Assembly (NCBI GenBank): GCA_916613615.1
Contig: OU744726.1
Span: 56,188,987-56,252,986 of the forward strand
Length of the DNA stretch: 64,000 nt
Source: Steromphala cineraria
Taxonomy: Eukaryota > Mollusca > Gastropoda > Trochida > Trochidae
Direction of reading: 5' to 3'
Within the stretch, counting starts at the first letter, position 1. Every line of letters starts with the position of its first letter. Both the position numbers and the translations under genes were made by a program. The notes under the pieces are model-generated. The model was not told the origin of the DNA. It worked only from the letters and a program-made list of their open reading frames with translations, and ran no database searches. Below, piece by piece: positions 1 to 13,900 of this stretch.

Positions 1-1820
1 ACTAATAATAGTAAACGTTTTTCCTCTGCTCGTGCCTCTTGCTCGTCCAACACTTGACACTCTCTAGCAGCTACAAGCAAGGGGCGGGTTGGCCAGGCCG
101 TGTTAATCAGCTTCAATTAAGAGTTTCGGCTAACGTCTAAATCAGATGTGCAGAAAGTTGGCGGGGATCACGAAGTTAGCTGCTTGTATATACAAGGTGT
201 TTTGTGGGCGGCGGGTGCTCTACAAACAGGCTTTATCCCTCGCCGCTCCAACCGCGGCTCATCATCTCATTCGCTGGATTTCATTTCCGCATGAAGGAAC
301 AAAACGTTCTATGGAAAACAAGAGCAAGGCAACTGTCGCTCTTCTCCTTTAGAATTACATTCGTAGTAATTTGTTTGGAGCATTTGAAGTCGAATGGTTT
401 TCGTGCCGCCCGTACATTGACTCCGTCTTGCTACTGAAACGGGGAACTGCTCTCTCGTCGCCCATACAATCTCAGAGACGTTTTCAAACCTTCATCAACT
501 TTCTTTTAAAAATTCATGAACATACAACGAGAAGTGTAAGTGCTTAATCTGTCAACGGATGTCCGGGCAATTTCCGAGGCGCTACAAAGACTGTGATTCG
601 ATTGGCTGTCGGGCGTGAGCGTGCGCACTGGCTGCATGTAAGTGTGACGGGCACGCGCATGGTGTTGGCTGTCTGTCACTAGAAGCACCGTGACTGTCTC
701 CACTCAAACAGGGGTAAGTGAGCTTATCTTATACATCAATATACATTGCACCGTAACACAATATTATTCGTTTGTTTCTGAAAAACAAAAATCAAAACTT
801 CTTTAAGTAATTTACACCACAAAATGTTTTCAAACATTTTTTGTAAATTGCACGGAAACACGGAGTGGGGTCGTAGCCTATAATTTAATAAATACCATAA
901 CATATTAATTTCTGATTTAAAATATGATGTGCTTTTCTTTATCAAACATTTTAATGAGATATTTTTCTGTCTTCGATTTTTTTTTTAAATATCTGCAAAT
1001 TATAATTCAGATACAAAACAAGTTACTGACAGTTGATTTACAGTTTGCGATTGTTTCCCTGAAGACGTCCAAGAAAACATTGAAACGTTCGTTGATTGAA
1101 TCTTCTTTAAAAGGTAGTTCTTTCTATAACATGAGTAAACTGAATATTACTGTGAATTCTGATATATATATTATTAATGATATATTATTTAGGAAAATAA
1201 TAATTGAAAATTAACATTCGTTTCAAACTAGCATGTGTTTATGTAATGAGAATTATATTTCTGAAATAAACAAAATATTTAAGTGCACTTACTATTTCAT
1301 AACTAAATGTATGAATTTTATCGTCACATAAATAAGTCATTGTTTTAGAGAGTTTAAAACACAAATAGATGTCATTGTTGCAATCGATTGATCCATACAT
1401 ATATACACTTTCCTTTTTTAAAGTAAATGAGTCGCAAATAATTCCTTCCTCGTCTCATATTCTGAGCAAGCACAGCAAGTATAATGTATTGCTTTATAGG
1501 TTCAAGGAACCAGAGTCTAAATTAAACCTGGCCTGTTCAAAGTGCGTACCATTAATCCTTTTTACTTACCTTCATATAAACATTGTGTCCATAGCTGAAG
1601 CAATGAAAGTAAATAGGAAGTTAAGCTTCAAATCTATATTTTGCCATTCATTTCTATGATATATTAATCCCATAGTGGTAGGTTGAATTTGTTGACTTCT
1701 TCAGTACAGTATGTTATTACAGATGTTGCGGCAATTGTCACGAGAACAAAGCCGTGTTAGAAGATGAATCCGGACTAATCTTGCCCTACACCCTCGCGCG
1801 GAACGTGTGCCCCGCCACCT
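1..1820. other. Upstream non-coding DNA
   Basis: I see no gene here. The short open frames have no recognisable domain, biased composition or splice context. The stretch is AT-rich apart from a somewhat more GC-rich patch near 560-670. It lies upstream of the proposed Poxn promoter and may hold control elements, but nothing can be named except the TAAT cluster that follows it. Confidence 0.5.
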
Positions 1821-1892
1821 TCATTAGTAATCAATTAGTTATTAATCAGTGCAGATTACGGAACGATAATTACCGGATTTATTATTTGAATT
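1821..1892. promoter_or_regulatory. Cluster of TAAT/ATTA homeodomain-type sites
   Basis: About eight ATTA/TAAT cores fall within roughly 65 bp, about 130 bp upstream of the proposed TATA box. ATTA/TAAT is the generic homeodomain binding core. Dense clusters near a developmental transcription-factor promoter are plausible enhancer or promoter-proximal elements. The local DNA is AT-rich, so part of the density may be chance. No factor can be named. Confidence 0.35.
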
Positions 1893-1991
1893 GACCCAAT
1901 ATTTTCACCGGTCCAGGATATTTACAGACTGATTTTGATATCAGTTTACAAAAAGAAGATAGACATGCACCTGCGGGCGCACACAAGTGTC

Positions 1992-2021
1992 TATATATCC
2001 CGGGCGCCCACTTTCTTCTCA
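1992..2021 (+). promoter_or_regulatory. TATA box plus initiator, Poxn-like gene
   Basis: TATATAT lies at 1992-1998, and a TCAGTCC initiator-like motif puts the +1 adenine at 2021. The spacing of about 29 bp is what a canonical TATA/Inr promoter needs. A strong GTAAGT donor follows 66 bp downstream, and a pyrimidine-rich acceptor lies just before the Kozak ATG at 4934. Together these give a consistent 5' end for the Pax gene. The assignment rests on sequence alone. Confidence 0.5.
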
Positions 2022-2086
2022 GTCCATACCAGAAAGTCACCCGCTATACCCGGCCTTCCGATCCAGTCCATACCCAATACTCGCCC
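2021..2086 (+). other. Proposed non-coding first exon (5' UTR)
   Basis: This 66-nt segment runs from the initiator to a consensus GTAAGT donor at 2087-2092. It has no ATG and is more GC-rich than its surroundings. It would be spliced to 4897, after the acceptor TTTTCTCCGCTTCCAG. The link is inferred and needs transcript evidence. Confidence 0.4.
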
Positions 2087-4896
2087 GTAAGTTGCGTGAT
2101 CTCTAATGTTTTGCCATATTTACTGGAAAGTCAATCAATCAGAAGAAAGCTGCAAGAGAGAATTGTAGGCTCTGTGCAGGGAGTGGGGTGGAGAAAGCAG
2201 AAGAGTCGTTCTTGTCTTGCCTGTTATATATGTGAATCACACTCAGGAGATTTGAAACGGCATTAGGTGACAAGCGTAAATGAACAGGTATTATTTGTAT
2301 CATATTGACAATTAGTATTCTTGTTCTAGCAATGTCAATTCTTTCCGTTCAAAAAGGCTATAATTCATGGACAGAAATGTTATAGTGGGTATGCTTTGGC
2401 TGTTACTCGTTACTCCTTTAAACATGTTGCAATTGGCAATGATAATTTATCATTATTGTAGATGACGAATTATTGATTTACTTAGGAGTCTCTAATCTAT
2501 AATATTTTCTCATACCTTTGCACGGCTGACATAATTCTTGATAGGTGTAGAATTGTGAGCAGCGATACAGCGGAGACTTGTGTTACCAACATGCTTATAC
2601 GTGATAATATGACATGTCTAAAATATCAAACTGATTAAAAACATTTATTTTGATCTCTTCTTCTTCACCTACCCTACGGACACGTAGCTCAATTTCAATT
2701 TATCAACTTCTTAATCAGTTCTCATATTAACCTACCTCTGGTGATACAAGAGAAGAACCAAATATTGTTCATCGTAAATATAGGTGCATGGTGATTGTTT
2801 TTACAATGAAGTTATAAGTTAAGTTACAATGAAGAAAACAGTTACAATAGATTTACTTCCTCGCGTCTTTTATCAATTAGAGATATAAATCTTGAAAGTT
2901 TCTTTAGTATTGATAAAAAATTGGACAAAATAATGTTTAGTAGTTGAATAAATTTGGCCACTTATCTAATATGACGGAAATACAGTAATTTCTCTCCAAA
3001 GAGAAAGCTTCACATATAAAAATATAGTGGAATTAATCAGCTATCATGTGGCATCTATCGGTTATAACAGGTAGATTTTGATTACAACATCTGGATCTTA
3101 AGATTTCAGTTGAGACAGAAGAAAGGAATAAAGGAATTATTCAAAAGAGCAAAGTGCTTATTGATAATTGTGGACACGGTGTCAGTAGCGTGAACTACTG
3201 CTCTCAACACGAGATAAAGACAATGTAAATTCCTCAAAGCAAGTCAATCCGTATTGTAACACTATCTTTCTATAGTATTCTTTCTTTAAACGGAGTGTTT
3301 ACGAATCAAATCGGGTGATGATGCATTGTGTTAAAGGAGTAAGATGACCAATAAATCAATTAGCAATCGGGAATGGATGTAGTGCTATTCAGAGTTGCGT
3401 AAGTGTAGGTGCTTTTCTGTCTTCTTTGATATGCCGCTGAGGGAGAGAGAGGGGGGAGGGACAAGGTGCGAGGTGGCCCCAGGCCAGTTACACGCGGCCA
3501 GTGAGAGTTAAGGAGCTAATAAGGCGTCAACTTACACGTTCTTTTCGCACCCATCTTTGGTCATCACTAATCGATCGTTCAGGAAGCGTCAAGGACGACT
3601 CATTAGATCGTTTGAACACGGCGCAATCCGTGGAAGTGAACAGGCGCATATGACAGGTAGGTAGGACTAAGCAGGTGTGGGAAGGGACACATTGGCACTG
3701 GAAGATCTTCAGTCCTTTAACTCGGTCACAGGTTTAAAAAAGTTCTAAGCTGTGAAGGTATGCTCGTTGTGTTCACTTAGAGCTTCATACACAAGTTACA
3801 CAAACAAAACGATTTGCTATGGTCATGTCGTTTTGGTATAGTCTATCGTTCGTGATTATATGTTTTCTGGTTTAAATATTAAGGCACAAATGGTGTGTGA
3901 AGGTGTGTGCTTGCTTTTACAAGCACATCATGTTTGTCTTTTAACATATGGTTTTGTGTTTTGTACTTCCGTGAGCACATATTGTTTTTTTTTATTATTG
4001 TTACTATTTTAGTACATGTGTATATCTACTTATAAAATCACATATTCCTTCGTGTAGTTGTACTCCTACAAGCACATGTGTTTGTAAAATTGTAATTCTT
4101 AAAGCAGATTTGTTTTGTGTATTTGTACTATTACAAGAAATATTGATGATGGTGTATATGTGGTTTCCTACAAGAACATATTGATGATAGAGTAAATGTT
4201 GTTTCCTACAAGAACATATTGTTGATAGAGTATATGTGGTTTCCTACAAGAACATATTGATGATAGAGTATATGTTGTTTCCTACAAGAACATATTGATG
4301 ATAGAGTATATGTGGTTTCCTACAAGAACATATTGATGATAGAGTATATGTTGTTTCCTACAAGAACATATTGTTGATAGAGTATATGTGGGTTCCTACA
4401 AGAACATATTGTTGATAGAGTATATGTGGTTTACTACAAGAACATATTGATGATAGAGTATATGTGGTTTACTACAAGAACATATTGGTGCTTATGTATA
4501 TTTGTTTCTCTAAAAGCACGTTCGGGTGTGTACAGCCCTCCGTAAGTTTCCTAGTTAACTTCGTCTCTCTGTGTACTCGCTCACTCTGCTTGTGTACCCG
4601 CTAAACTGTCGCCGTCATTCTTTACAAAAATTACATTTATATGCATGAATCTGCATTATGGGTCTATTTGAGAGCCATTCTGTCCGTGTATTGGCGAGAG
4701 TAATGATACTTGATAAGCTTGTTATAATAGCTCCCTGCCTCAATGTGTAAGGCGGGGGTGCTGGTCCATATCCACGCATTGTACCTCTCCGCCCTCCGTC
4801 CCCATCCCTCCCCCAATAGGCCTCCCCTCTACCCTCAATCCCTTCACCCTAAGTCTAAGCGCCAACACTTCATATCCATGTTTTCTCCGCTTCCAG
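2087..4896 (+). other. Proposed 5' UTR intron, no other gene seen
   Basis: Mostly AT-rich non-coding DNA. Around 3430-3680 is a more GC-rich patch with a GA-rich tract (about 3438-3465) that contrasts with its surroundings and may be regulatory. A 38-bp minisatellite (4130-4495) is listed separately. No open frame in this stretch has credible coding character. Confidence 0.4.
4130..4495. repeat. 38-bp minisatellite, about 9 copies
   Basis: A unit containing TTCCTACAAGAACATATTG is repeated head to tail about nine times with few changes, such as GATGATAGAG versus GTTGATAGAG. It lies in the proposed 5' UTR intron, about 400 bp upstream of the coding start. The high similarity between copies points to recent expansion or homogenisation. 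Confidence 0.9.
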
Positions 4897-4946
4897 AGAG
4901 AAGAATCAAAGAGCACAGGGCCAGCTCGCCACCATGCCGCACACAG
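4897..4946 (+). other. Poxn: Poxn-like exon with 5' UTR and start codon
   Basis: The exon follows a pyrimidine tract and AG at 4895-4896 and ends in ACACAG|GTAACT. It carries the ATG at 4934 and encodes only MPHT plus the first base of Gly5. A tiny first coding exon ending MPHTG just before the paired domain is the form expected for Poxn proteins. Confidence 0.8.
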
Positions 4947-7900
4947 GTAACTTTACATACATGTATATGTATATGTATATACACAGCGCACCTGCCTCAC
5001 TTCATACAACCCCTGGTTGCTCTCACAATTGTCTCTTTGCCTTGTTAAACATTGAATTTAGAATGGTGAAATTAACATTGAATGTAGAATAAGTGTAATT
5101 TATGAACATATGCATAGCATAAAATAACTTTTAGACAAGTAAGTCCGTGTCATTATTACAAAATTCACATCATGTATATTTGCCAACAATAGAGAGCTGT
5201 ATCTCTTTAAACTCTTGTCGGTCAATAATGTATCCACCCATGGCCACTTCATGCCCGGGTGGTCAAGTGAGCTCACCCTCCAAAGACTGATTGTGCAGAT
5301 GGACAACTGCCCATAAAACCCGCCTATAATGTCTAGTGTGTGGACAAGTGCGATCTTTATTTATTTCAATTAGCCTCATTAAAACATCATTTGTGAGTTT
5401 CGGCTCAATATTGTTTTCTTGGCGACCTCTTTGATCAGAGAGCGAGAATCTCTTCTATAGTGTAACGCTTCCATCCTGTATTAATGTGACGATTGCAGAA
5501 AATGTATTTTAATTGAGCTGCTTGTAGAAATTACACCCAGCACCCCTTCGTCTCTCGCTGCTTTGTCATTGCTCAGGAAAGCGAGTATGTCGATGTAAAG
5601 GAAAGCAGCCAAGTGTAGGTTGGAGAAATTGAGAGAGTTAGAGCGAGTGCAATGCAAGGGGAAGCCAGATCCAGTCTGACAGATTTCTTATGGAGTTTAC
5701 AGGCGGAAAGTGATATAGCGCTTCTGCCTCCCCAACCTCCCCCCCCCCCCCCCCCCCCCTCGCTTCTTTAAAGCCACCCAGGGCACCCAGGGAGCATTTA
5801 GTTTTTTGCTCTCTATGAATACAAGCTGACATAAACTAGCTGGAATACTGTTCAATGGCATGAGTTTTCATCCGCGTTTTCTTACTGTAAGATATCTTTA
5901 TAGGCCCTCATTTTAGATGCATATATATATATCCGTATCCTCCCATTAATATGTCAGCATTGCTCATTCCTATTTGTATACTTAGATTACCACAGCCTTC
6001 TTTGTTTTGGTGACTGAAGTTCAGGGTATCCGAAATGGAGTTTGTAAAATATCAAGTATAATTCATTGTCATGAGTAATCTTTATATTTCACGAGTGGCG
6101 CCTTCATGGCTAATATTCAATATTGATTCGATTCATAACAACAATGATTAGTTCATAATCAACAATTATATGTAATTAAAATTTCTTCCAAAGAGTAGAT
6201 ATATACATAATGGTGCTACTAGCATGGTTAGTGGTCACAGTAAAGATATATGGTATCGTACACTAGCTGGAAGACAGTTGTTTTTTATTGACGACTCCCA
6301 TTTTGTCATTGCCCAATATGTACAATAACAATTTCTGGATGTTGTGTTCTACATAGTTATGTACATGTGGTTCAGGTCAGACGGGCGTGAATCAACTGGG
6401 AGGCGTGTTCGTCAACGGGAGGCCTCTACCCGACCATGTGCGCCGCCGTATCGTTGAGCTGGCACAGCTTGGCGTCCGGCCCTGCGACATCTCGCGTCAA
6501 CTTCTCGTCTCTCACGGCTGCGTGAGCAAGATCCTCACCCGCTACTACGAGACGGGCTCCATTAAACCCGGCTCAATCGGAGGCAGCAAGCCCAAGGTGC
6601 GGGTAACTATCAGATAGCCCCCTTCTCAGAATATTGTATACTAACCTAGTACATAACCAGTTCTCAATATGATTGTTTAAATGTTCTTAACTCAATAACT
6701 TTAATTTAATTGTATTTGTAGTTTCGACGTCATGATAATTCCATGGAAACTGAATCAACAGCTGAAGGATATTTTAATAAAGAGATAATATAGTTGAGGG
6801 AAGACAAATGAATTTTCATGCTAGCTTTTTTTTTTAAAGTGAGACCCGCCAAGAGCATATGTGAAGTGAACTGTTGCAAATCTTGGTATACATGTATATA
6901 ATATCACTCAAGGGTCATGGTCTCTATCCTGATGTCTTAATATACCTAGACCCAAATTTATCAATGCGAAAATATATGGTGATATTACGTTTCCATTCTG
7001 ATTGTTAGATAATGGTAGTGAATGAGAGAGAGAGTGACGGGTGTTTGTGCTTGCAGCAAGTTGCTACACCCCTGGTGGTGCGGAAGATCCTTGACCTGAA
7101 GCAGCAGAACCCATCCATCTTCGCCTGGGAGATCCGCGACCAGCTCCTGGCACAGCGCGTTTGTGACGAATCTACCATCCCCAGTGTCAGCTCGATCAAC
7201 AGAATCCTCCGTAACGCCAGTGCCTGCTCCTCAGACACTACCCCCTTCAGCTGCCCCGCCCCTCAGCTCCCCTTCGTCTCCCTGCCCTCCTACCCCGGGA
7301 GCTGGTACCCCTTACCGATCCCTGGCCTCTCCTACCCCCGTCTTGTGCAGCCCCTGCATGGACTGGACCCGTCCCCCGGGGGTAGGAAGGGGAGCGAGGT
7401 GGAGGCGGAGAGAGAGGAGGGGAGGGACATAGAGAGAGCCCTGGGTATCAAGAGGAAAGCCGGCGAGGAGTCACAAGGTAGGCAGTGTTGTCTAGTCGCC
7501 TTACTCATGTCAGCTCGAAAGACCGATCTATAGTTCATTGAAGTGTCACAAGTAAAGTATACCAATAGAAAAATACTGCACCATACTCTGATCACACGTA
7601 AATACAATGAAATACTTACATCATCATTTACAGCATTAAAATGTCATTAAATGAAAGTAGTTTATGTTTGCACCTAATTAGATGCATTAAATAACAGACA
7701 TATAACTGTTTACTTTTGCATGTCAACATTTAAAATTTTAATAATGATAATTTCAACATTATATTTTACACATAAATAGCCTTTAAACTAAAAGGACAAG
7801 TACACAGCTTTAAACAGGGATTTCATTCTGAGTAAAAAGCATTGGTTTTCAACAATTCTGAGAAGTATATTTGGTTGTTAGCAATTGTCAGATATCTCAC

Positions 7901-10900
7901 AATGGCCACATAAAGTGACCATTCTAAGACCGCTGTTTGATTTATAAAACAAACTTATTTATTGAAGAAATTGACTTTGAGTTTAGAGATAAAAAATTAT
8001 TCACTCAATTATTGACGCTGACATATTGTGTCCGGACTTGATATTTAAAGTGTATACATATACGACTTACCCAGTTGAAGTAAATGTGTATTCTTGGATA
8101 TGTTTACACCTGCTATACGTTCCCAAAGAGTAGTTGTGTTCTAGTGATACGTAGAGAGAGTTATATGTTTATATGGGCGACAAGGCAGTCAGTCTGTTGC
8201 ACTCTCACTATGTCAGGTATTCTCTTCATTGAGCTTATATCAAGAATTCAAGCTGGTAAAAGCAAGTGATTATCCAACATGTTACGTCTTGGTAACAATT
8301 CGCTTATTTATAATTGTGTAATGGAGAATGCAGGAGGTGGAGTGGATTCGTGGAAATAATGAACGAGCCCCGAACTAATAGTTGTCTTTCTTCACATTTT
8401 ACATACATTTCCCACATTTCACTATAAAAACAAAACAATTTTCGGTGCTCACTCATCGGATGTGGGACTCAATCTTAGGCCACAGTACAAATGGTTCATC
8501 CGTGCAAAGGTATTGCAATTCGTTCCCGACGCCGATGCAATTGACAACTCATGCAGGGGGCATTGCACGTGCACCTGTCGCTTCATCCGTAAAATTAACA
8601 ACACAATTATCCTACCGACAAACAAACTAAGTAAATCTGTGTGCCGTCCTTAGCCTAGTGGATAAAATCGCTGTGTAATCTGCGGAGGGTTGCATGTTAA
8701 AAGTTTTACATTTGTCCTTCTTGGAGCATTTGAGTATAAACACTAAATATTACTAACGTTAGGGTTAAAACACGAGAACGAGGTTATGCTTGGGTTTTCA
8801 AAACCCGAGGAAAGAAAGCTGAGCGGAAAGTAAGATCGTAAGCGAACGAGAACGAGGTGTTTAGATTTTTAATGATAAATTTTATATTCTATGATGAATT
8901 TCATTAAAAATCTAAACACCCAGACTGTTAGTCTTTCAAAAGAATTATAATAAATTTAAGGGAAATTTAACTTTTCCAGGACTGTTATTTTTTTTTCATT
9001 TTTTCTATATCTCCTTTCGAAATATTCATTTAGTTCTTCACTTAAAACTTACTGTTATTCTAAATGTTTTATATGAAGAATATAGTTTTTCACTTAATTT
9101 AAACTTGAGTTAAAAACCGTTATTTCTTAATTTTTGCCTGTGATAATCAAATTAATGGTTTGTTTACTTTATTCCCATTTTCTAAATATTTTGTTTGTTT
9201 TTCTCCATCTTCATATCATAGGATTTTATTTCTCAACATAATTCGTCTTATTTCTTTATTTTTAATCCGCTGCAATTCTGGAATTTGCAAGTCCTGCAAG
9301 ATTCATCTAACCATGTTGTATCATAGACTATATATACATCTAACCATGTTGTATCAGAGACTATATATACATCTAACCATGTTGTATCAGAGACTATATA
9401 TACATCTAACCATGTTGTATCAGAGACTATATATACATCTAACCATGTTGTATCAGAGACTATATATACATCTAACCATGTTGTATCAGAGACTATATAT
9501 ACATCTAACCATGTTGTATCAGAGACTATATATACATCTAACCATGTTGTATCAGAGACTATATATACATCTAACCATGTTGTATCAGAGACTATATATA
9601 CATCTAACCATGTTGTATCAGAGACTATATATACATCTAAATATATATCTGCATATATAGTCTCTGCTTATATGAACGCTTGATAAGGTTTTTGCAAGTA
9701 AGTGAATAACTGACACATATTTTTCACATAAAAGAACTTATAAATAGACAACCCGTGGTTTTCGCAAGTAGAAAAATAGACTTGGTGGACTCCCAACTAA
9801 ATTTGAAAACCCCTTAATTTCTACAAGCTTGAAGATCAATTTAATTAAAAAGTGAAAAGTACAATTGCTCAAGACCCTAGAAATTATATTATCAAAAACG
9901 AAAGACAGTTTCCATTATTATGTAGACAGCCACCCTCCAAATATATTTCATTACCAATATTTAGAGTAGTAGTTGTTAACCCACAGAGTCGTTCTTCCTT
10001 GAAAACACCCTCAGTGTCGCTTGTCAACTCGGGAAAAATATTAACTCAACACTCTAACATATTTCGTATCTTTTTGTATTTTTTTAATTTTATTTCTCCT
10101 AATCTCCCCAAATAGATATTAGTTCATATAGAATTTTAATCCTTTAATTTAGGAAATAGATTAGTGAAACTTGGTACGTTTCTTAAGGCTTCAATCAAAT
10201 GATGAATAATTTTATAAAAGGTAATTGAACTTTACTTTGGATCGCATTGTTTCCCTAAAAATGTGTTTGAGTGTGTTTAAACTATGCATGTAATCATTGT
10301 AGCAATGTAATGTTAATGATCCAACTTTCCGTCAGATAGTACAAATTAGTGTAGCGTTCCCGGTCTAGTTCCCTGCGCATTCAAAGCTACGCCTTAGCCC
10401 GACAACTTTCTGTTCGGCAGTTGAAGCCTCCCCGTGATTTTCACCACATATTCTTAGCTTTGTTACAAACGTAAATGTCATAATTCATGATATATATTTT
10501 TACCAGAATCTCACTTATCAGCCTCCCAAATTACAAATATATGATAAATACTTGTTTTCAATTAAATTCTTTAAACAGTCAAATATACTCGCAGAGCCTT
10601 GCTGAAGTTAATTGAAAATTAACATGACTGAAACATAACATTTCAATCCCGTCATTGCTCCTACTTGCCCAGCTTGTTCCTTAACTAGAATATGAATGTG
10701 TTCAAAAACTTTCTATATCAATCAAAGAGGCAATGCAGGTGTGCCTTTTCTGAAAATCGTTTGGGTCATTAATTAGGGATTTCTGATCAATAAATAATTC
10801 GCACATAATATTTCATGTTAGTGATCGCGATGAGGTAACTAGGTTATTTTACACTTGTGTTAAAAATTAAATAAAATCAAATATGAATTGTATATCTTTT

Positions 10901-13900
10901 TCCATGTATTGTCTATCAACATGGCCCAATGTATTACAAGAAACATTATCGTCCGACTATTCACGCATTGACGTTTGAAACGATTTAGTCCCCAAAGTAA
11001 CCAGTAGGCTGCCATGTTTAAACGAAATGCTGAGGGGCAGTGTCTCTAATGGCAGAATGTTCCCATCAATCAAACTTAAATTTGATAACCTTATTCGAGA
11101 TTAATAGACTCGATGCTAATTTACTTATGCCTGCGACAAGAAACACAGCCTTTATGCCGAATAAATCGGTCGGCTGGTTGCATTGCGAGTGAAGCATGAA
11201 AGAGTTGGCCATGTGGGCAGGGGCAATAAGAAAAGGCCTGCTTCACACAGTGGCCATAAACACAGCAGATTGTTCAACATATTGACAAATTAGAAGGCAC
11301 GGCAGTGAAATACATTGAGAAGCGAATAAAAGCTACTCAAGCAGTAGACGGGGAGTGTTACAGCGAACGAGGGCTCCTCTAACGACGGAGCAGGTCGAAA
11401 CATCCCCGCTTGTATTGGCTTGAATTGGCGTGTACGAGAATGGTGCCCGTCCACATCATTTAATTGCTTCAAGTAGTTCCAGCTACTTTCACCATGCTGC
11501 CAGTCTCAGCGCCTGGCTTTAACAACGGCTGAGAAATATAAATAAGCTGTCCGGGAACATTACAATAGTTTCTGCCTCTTGTTTTGTTCAGGGGCAGATG
11601 TTGAGACCAGTTTTTAACAGAATAAAGTTCTCTTTTACCTAACGCAACTATAATCACATTCTCACCTGAAAGCAGGCTTATTGGCGGTCAAAAAACAATA
11701 CAGGGCTCTACCTGCTTTTCATAGAACTGCTTATGAATATTTAAGTCTTTGTGACATGCTCCGTCGACTCTTTAATGTTGCCCTGTTTGGAATCAACGCG
11801 ATGGAGAAATCTTGGATTAATTATCCAATTAATGAATCGACCATTGTAGTTAAATTGATGGCCAACAATGGGCGTCTCTCTGAACAGCCCTTATAGCGAC
11901 TTGTAATTAATGATTGCTTCACTCAGTTCAGCGAGTCGCTTGTTTTCATACAATAAGCAAGCTGAAGACATTCAATTACAAATATATATATATATATCAG
12001 CTTAAGCTTCTGTCTTACTGGTAAATAACTTGCAATAAAGACATAACCATGTCCAAAAGTAATCAATTGTGTCGAAATCGCAAAGATCAAATAGTTCTAT
12101 ATCAGTTATAGATACAAAATGTAGCACATCGGAGCTGTGCGTATCTGAAGGTATCCTAATAGGTAATGGACGCTTCCATCACTCGTTGTGTCAGTATGTT
12201 TATACGCTCAAGAAGTGTTAATGCACAAAGCTATCGAATGGTTATAAGAAGAACTGGACCGAACATGCAATGCCTGTGAAATGTCGACATGTACATGTAC
12301 ACTACGATTCAATGCATTAACCGTATTCAATAATATATAACGAAATGACATTAACATTAAACATTTAAGATTGTTTGCAAATATATATTGTACCTATGTT
12401 AAATTAAGTGATGCATGTATATGTAAACTATACCGAGTAAGTTACCCAGTGAATAACATTCAAATGACTACATGTTAGTTAAAGTTTTGATTTAATGTAA
12501 AATGTGAGTGCACCATTAATTTGTGTTGTAAATTAATTCTACTAACATAATTTTGAAACATAGAGAAGAATAAATTTGTAGGAATAAAGATTGGTTCGAA
12601 TAAAAATGGGCCCCTGGGTGTAGTGATATGTCGTCATTGCTCCCTAACGAGATAAGCTTACCTTTCCGTCCGATTGTACGAAGGAAAATAACAATGTATA
12701 TTGAAATGAAACATGACTTGCGCTTGTGTGCAGTGTTAAAAAACTAAAAAATTCTTTTATTCAAACATTCCAAAGAGTTGAATGATTGTTTTTAAACGAT
12801 AGAATATTTAATAGATATAGATATATATACAGTAAATCTCGGGGGTGTAAGATTTTAAATGGAAAAAGCGTTACAAAATAAATAAAGATTATTTACTTGT
12901 ACAGACTAAAAACAACTAATTCATAGTTTATACGGTGACCACATTTATAAAACTAAGACCCACCATTCTAGTCTGCAGTAATATCATTCACATTTAAAAG
13001 GGGCAGTAGCACGTTTTTTGAAAATTTTATATATTCATTTGTTCAGGCATACATTGTACGTTAATGTTAAATGTATTATTTTGATAGTGTCAAAAATTTC
13101 ATTAAACAGATCAATCATCCAGAATCAGAGAACAAATTATAAGTATTCACATAAAATCCATTGGCGGCCATTTTGTGGTGAACACCTTTGATTCGGTTTG
13201 TGTAAAATGAGGAATCGCATGGCTAAACTTTACATTACATATTTGATTTATTACTGCTTTGTTTAGTTTAAGTACATTCTCTTTCAATTGGAACCATTTA
13301 TTTTCATTTTCCTGACATCACCTTATATTACCCCTAAACGTGCTACTGTATCTTTAAGATTTTTTGTTTTAATTTTTCATGATTGATTTTTTATTACCTA
13401 TTTTTAGTTTGAAATATTATCACTAAAAGCATCCTTTATGTTGAAAAATAATCCTTGCAAAGAGGGTTATGTAACTGTTGGATTTAATTTGTAACGTAAT
13501 TTATGAAACGTGACGTCATATGTGAATACATCAGTAAACTTCGGATATGTCCATTCTTATTTCTACCAAGATAAATTCCTTCTGATCAGAAAGAAATCGT
13601 ACCAGCGAGATGAATTAAATTTACCTACATATATAATTTATCAAATAATTCTAGTTTCATGAAGGAGAACTACAACAGCTCAAACTTGAAGAAAGAGTTC
13701 ATTTCAATTCATTCAAGATCTATCAGTCATGTCATACATTTGTTATTGACACGATTTCAGTATTACATATTGGCAGTTTGAATTAATTAGTTTGTGTCTT
13801 GTTACTGTTTTGTTAAAGAATATTTGTTTGAAGTAGGCAGGAGTATGAAATATAATTATCATGACCCCTCATGTTTATTTGTTCAAATATGGTTTAAACA

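Noticed and set aside
4743..5048. 101-codon frame over the first Poxn coding exon
   Set aside because: It is in a different frame from MPHTG and passes through the splice donor into a TATATG repeat; no domain.
7005..7607. Antisense and other-frame open frames over Poxn exon 3
   Set aside because: Shadows of the paired-domain exon; GC content keeps other frames open.
9303..9640. CRISPR-like array of 33-bp repeats
   Set aside because: The units are directly adjacent without unique spacers and the DNA is eukaryotic.
9160..9660. 166-codon open frame with an 11-residue repeat
   Set aside because: It is the translation of the 33-bp minisatellite, whose period is a multiple of three. No domain, and the frame is fixed only by the repeat.
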